Part shown: in pieces, positions 61,501 through 64,000 of the stretch | Layout: the number at the start of each line of letters is the position of its first letter | Numbering within the stretch: position 1 is the stretch's first letter | Origin: Rotaria socialis | Taxonomy: Eukaryota > Rotifera > Eurotatoria > Philodinida > Philodinidae | Length of the DNA: 64,000 nucleotides | NCBI GenBank assembly: GCA_905331475.1 | Contig: CAJNYU010002985.1 | Span: 1 to 64,000 of the forward strand | Direction of reading: 5' to 3' | Made by a program: the position numbers and the translations under genes | The notes under the pieces: generated by a model | The model's database searches: none | What the model saw: the letters and a program-made list of their open reading frames with translations, nothing else | Told to the model about the DNA's origin: nothing

Positions 61501-63259
61501 CAAATATATATCTATGTATACACATTTTCCCATCGTTATTAGTTGGATAAACGTATCGCTAGCAAGAAAAATTTTCTTTATGCATGTTAGCATACCATAA
61601 ATAGCACTCATCACTGAAACTGTTTACAAGATGCATAAAGCTTGTCGCAACATTAGTTGTCTATCTACACATTTTTCTTTCTTTTTTTTTTGCCTATTTA
61701 TACATATGCATTGGGTAATACAGTGGAAAGATATTTGCTAGTAGATATGAGTACTAATAATTACGGTTTGTATATGTATATGTATATATATATATATATG
61801 TGTATATAAATAGAACTCAAAAGTCAAAAGGACTTCTAACAGCTGGCATATCCGACCTCATTGACTTTCCATATCTGTTTAGTTATCCATATAGATTATA
61901 TTTGTATATGAGTAATAGTACCGAACTGTTATATCGGAAGGAATCAACCAAGGTCGCGACGTCGTTCGAAGGACATACAAAAAAGGAAGCAATTATTTAT
62001 ATAATCGTCATTTTCTGCTTTCTTTTTTTCTCCATTTATCCATATCCATGAAAAAAACCAAGGTTTCATATACTACGACAAACTCAGATAATTACATTTT
62101 TGGGATCGTCTAAGAATGAAATATGTATCAAGTCTATCCTGATAAGAAATCTTTAGGTCACAAACGAATGATAGACAAGACCAATTATGATTTTCATTTA
62201 TCCTTACGTCAGACAATTCTTATCAAGGATATGAGATTTGCTTCTCTAATTTATCTACAGATGGGAAAAGAAGGAAGAGAAAAATGTACATTTTCCTCTC
62301 TCGTGTGATATAAGTACGTGTATGTACTGACCTTGGTCTATTTATAGTAGAGAGTTTATCTCATCAAGATGATGAAGACAAGAATAGCGGAAGAAAAAGA
62401 AACTTAAACGATATTATGGATATTGAATATATGAACACGTAACAGGAACATTCACTCGAGTGCATCTAGCACGTTTTGTTTACCTTGCTACCATTACAAC
62501 CGGGTACACCAGGAATACCGCGTGGACCGACAGCACCTGATTGTCCAGGAAAACCATTTTGACCATCGATAGGCAATAAACCATCATCCCCCTATTTGTT
62601 CAAAGAAAAAAAAATATATTACATAATAATAATAAAATACATGAGAACTTACTCGTTCTCCTTTGTTTCCATATTGGCCACGGTCACCTTTTTCACCAGA
62701 AACACCAGCGTTTCCGTGTCGTCCTGATGGACCTTTTAGACCGCGATCTCCTGGTATACCTGGAAAGCCTTGTGGACCTGAAAAATGAGATATAAACAAA
62801 TATGTTAATATATCATTTTCTTCAAAAAAAAAAGATAAACGTACCAGTGATACCCATAGCACCCTTTCCAGGGCATTGACAATCACGTCTTGGACCACAA
62901 CCTTTACATTCAGTACCTTGAACTTGTGTTTCAGTAGGTTCTGCTAATGGATATTGTGATGGGGGCGGTTGGGGATATCGTTGTCTTTGATCATAAGGAT
63001 ATGGATTATATTGCTGTCTTTTGACTTTTTCAGTAGATGAATCATCATCATCATTTTGAGCCTATAATAGATACGATACATATAATTGTAAGAAAAAAGA
63101 AAAAGAAAACATGATTGTTCTATTCTCATCATTAATAAAATTATCAAAGAAATTAAAATTCATATTGATTTGAATACTTACAGTCCGACATTCGATTTGA
63201 CTGAGAATAGACAAAAATAAAATAAGACCGATGATGAACAGCCTCAACAACGAAGCCAT
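51163..63259 (-). CDS. Type IV collagen alpha chain
   Basis: Basement-membrane collagen spanning 12.1 kb in roughly 75-80 mostly 20-110-nt exons. It starts with a signal peptide [19 protein letters not shown] (63259). A non-collagenous 7S-type start with four Cys ([13 protein letters not shown]) follows, then a long Gly-X-Y region with interruptions. The C-terminal NC1 domain (exons 52072-51163) has two C4 repeats with all 12 Cys: QCPF, GSC, FLFC, NSC and RCVVC, then ACPDG, GSC, FHC, SHC and [17 protein letters not shown] and [12 protein letters not shown] are type IV signatures. The Met in SASMAPF and the Lys in TLKAG occupy the region used for the NC1 sulfilimine crosslink. Most introns are 45-70 bp; the fourth (62483-60686) is 1.8 kb. 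One exon is only 8 nt. Exon borders near 52.5-62 kb were not all verified. Confidence 0.92.
53887..53894 (-). other. 8-nt microexon of the collagen IV gene
   Basis: On the minus strand the exon GTCTACCA lies between an acceptor CTCTTTTAG and a donor GTAAGT. The preceding exon (low end 53957) ends GATGCTG and the next exon begins GGTGCACCC. The join reads D-A-G-L-P-G-A-P, preserving both frame and the Gly-X-Y register. Flanking introns are 62 and 57 bp. Confidence 0.8.
60686..62483 (-). other. 1.8-kb intron of collagen IV, by far the largest
   Basis: Donor at 62483-62482 after the GCNGSK exon; acceptor just above the exon at 60685. It holds a (TA)n/TATG microsatellite at about 61770-61808 and no recognisable gene or transposon. 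A regulatory (enhancer) role is possible but not shown. Confidence 0.6.
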
Positions 63260-63915
63260 CGCGCGGATGCGTACTCAAACACGAGACACGCGAAATTCAA
63301 CAATCAATCTGTAATCTGCAAAGAAAAGAAAAGAAAAAATACAAATATAATTATGAGATATCAGAGGGTAGAGTCATTTCTTTCTTTTTTCTTTTTGTTT
63401 CAATAATTCTATCTTCACGGCAGACAATCAAACGAAAAAAAAAGAAATAAACAAAAGAAAAGATATCACTGTCTGTTATTATCTCGTACTCAATGTGTTT
63501 TTGACACGTTTATATAAAAACGTGTTCAATAGTTGGTTAGTTGATAACGGTCGTAGCAGTAACGGACAATAGTCCAGCCGAAAAAAGCTAGTTCGAGCTG
63601 CACAACATGCATTTTTTCTTTTCCCTCTCTTTTTCTTCTCTCTAATTTTCTCTGTTTTTTTTTGGGAGAAAAAGCGAATGCAGCGCAAGAAAACTGAACG
63701 GTAATGATTGTGGTAACAAATTACGTAGGGCGAGTGTTTGTATGTAAGAGAAAATGTCTTACGTATATATGTATATGTAATATTATGTATGTTATCAGTC
63801 TCACTAGTACACAGAAACAGAAGAAGCGGTAAAGCATAGTCGATATTCATCTTTCACCGAGAAGGGAATAGAGCAAAAACCGCGTTTTTCTGGTTGGTGG
63901 ATTTTAGTGTCATCT

Positions 63916-63950
<35 letters not shown>

Positions 63951-64000
63951 GTGTTTCTATGATTGTAGGAAGACGATTGATATTATTGCACCAAGGGAAG
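63260..64000. promoter_or_regulatory. Collagen IV 5' region
   Basis: Upstream of the collagen start. A minus-strand TTTCTTTGCAG at about 63317 gives an acceptor-like site about 57 nt before the ATG (5'-UTR intron or trans-splice site). A (CT)n tract of about 30 nt lies at 63918-63948. No head-to-head second collagen gene is visible before the window ends. Confidence 0.45.

Noticed and set aside
63260..64000. Head-to-head second collagen IV gene, as in COL4A1/COL4A2
   Set aside because: No Gly-X-Y exon or signal peptide is visible on the plus strand before the window ends.
1..64000. tRNA, rRNA, CRISPR array or bacterial-type operon
   Set aside because: Read by eye on both strands; no cloverleaf with A/B boxes, no spacer-repeat array and no prokaryotic gene spacing. 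A tRNAscan or Infernal run would be decisive.

Overview
This looks like a window from a compact, AT-rich animal genome. It holds metazoan-type genes (type IV collagen with an NC1 domain, BTG/Tob, DSTYK, myosin-Id, DAP1). Nearly all introns are about 45-70 bp with GT-AG ends, and many start codons sit just after a 3' splice-site-like sequence. My best guess is a bdelloid rotifer (Adineta/Rotaria type). That is an inference from gene style, not from a marker gene.

Layout. Positions 1-7.4 kb are repeats with no host gene: a hAT-like MITE full of ATTAATG motifs, a 130-bp tandem array, a C-rich 22-bp minisatellite, a TIR element carrying a Cys-rich ORF, and a broken RTE-like LINE on the minus strand. 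At 7.7-11.5 kb lies an ABCC4/MRP-like ABC transporter with a frameshift at a T10 run. At 11.6-14.8 kb are two hairpin MITEs with nearly identical arms and some coding relics. At 14.9-18.8 kb is a divergent AAA ATPase gene that appears dead: it has an in-frame TAG and a 308-bp MITE inside a CHORD-like Cys/His motif.

From 31.9 down to 20.0 kb five minus-strand genes run head to tail with gaps of only about 105-190 bp: DAP1, ZCCHC8, DSTYK, a small unknown coiled-coil protein, and myosin-Id. Each start codon lies 0-11 nt after an AG acceptor, which fits a trans-spliced polycistronic unit. At 34.5-43.2 kb are BTG/Tob (minus), then divergently a small CTD phosphatase (SCP/CTDSP), ZNF830 and a CFAP97-like protein (plus). 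At 44.3-45.1 kb is a Mutator-like TIR element with a FLYWCH-type ORF. At 46.5-48.8 kb is an ankyrin-repeat protein with a long Ser/Thr/Asn-rich tail (minus). From 51.2 to 63.3 kb a single type IV collagen alpha-chain gene (minus) is split into roughly 75-80 small exons, including an 8-nt microexon.

Functionally this is mostly a housekeeping and signalling neighbourhood: RNA surveillance (ZCCHC8), mRNA deadenylation (BTG/Tob), translation/autophagy control (DAP1), CTD phosphatase, splicing-associated ZNF830, actin motor and basement membrane. I see no defence system, CRISPR, tRNA or rRNA. The less ordinary content is the mobile-element load at 1-19 kb, the operon-like array, the gene-disrupting MITE and some unusual splicing. 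Exon borders were read by eye from splice consensus, reading phase and family similarity.
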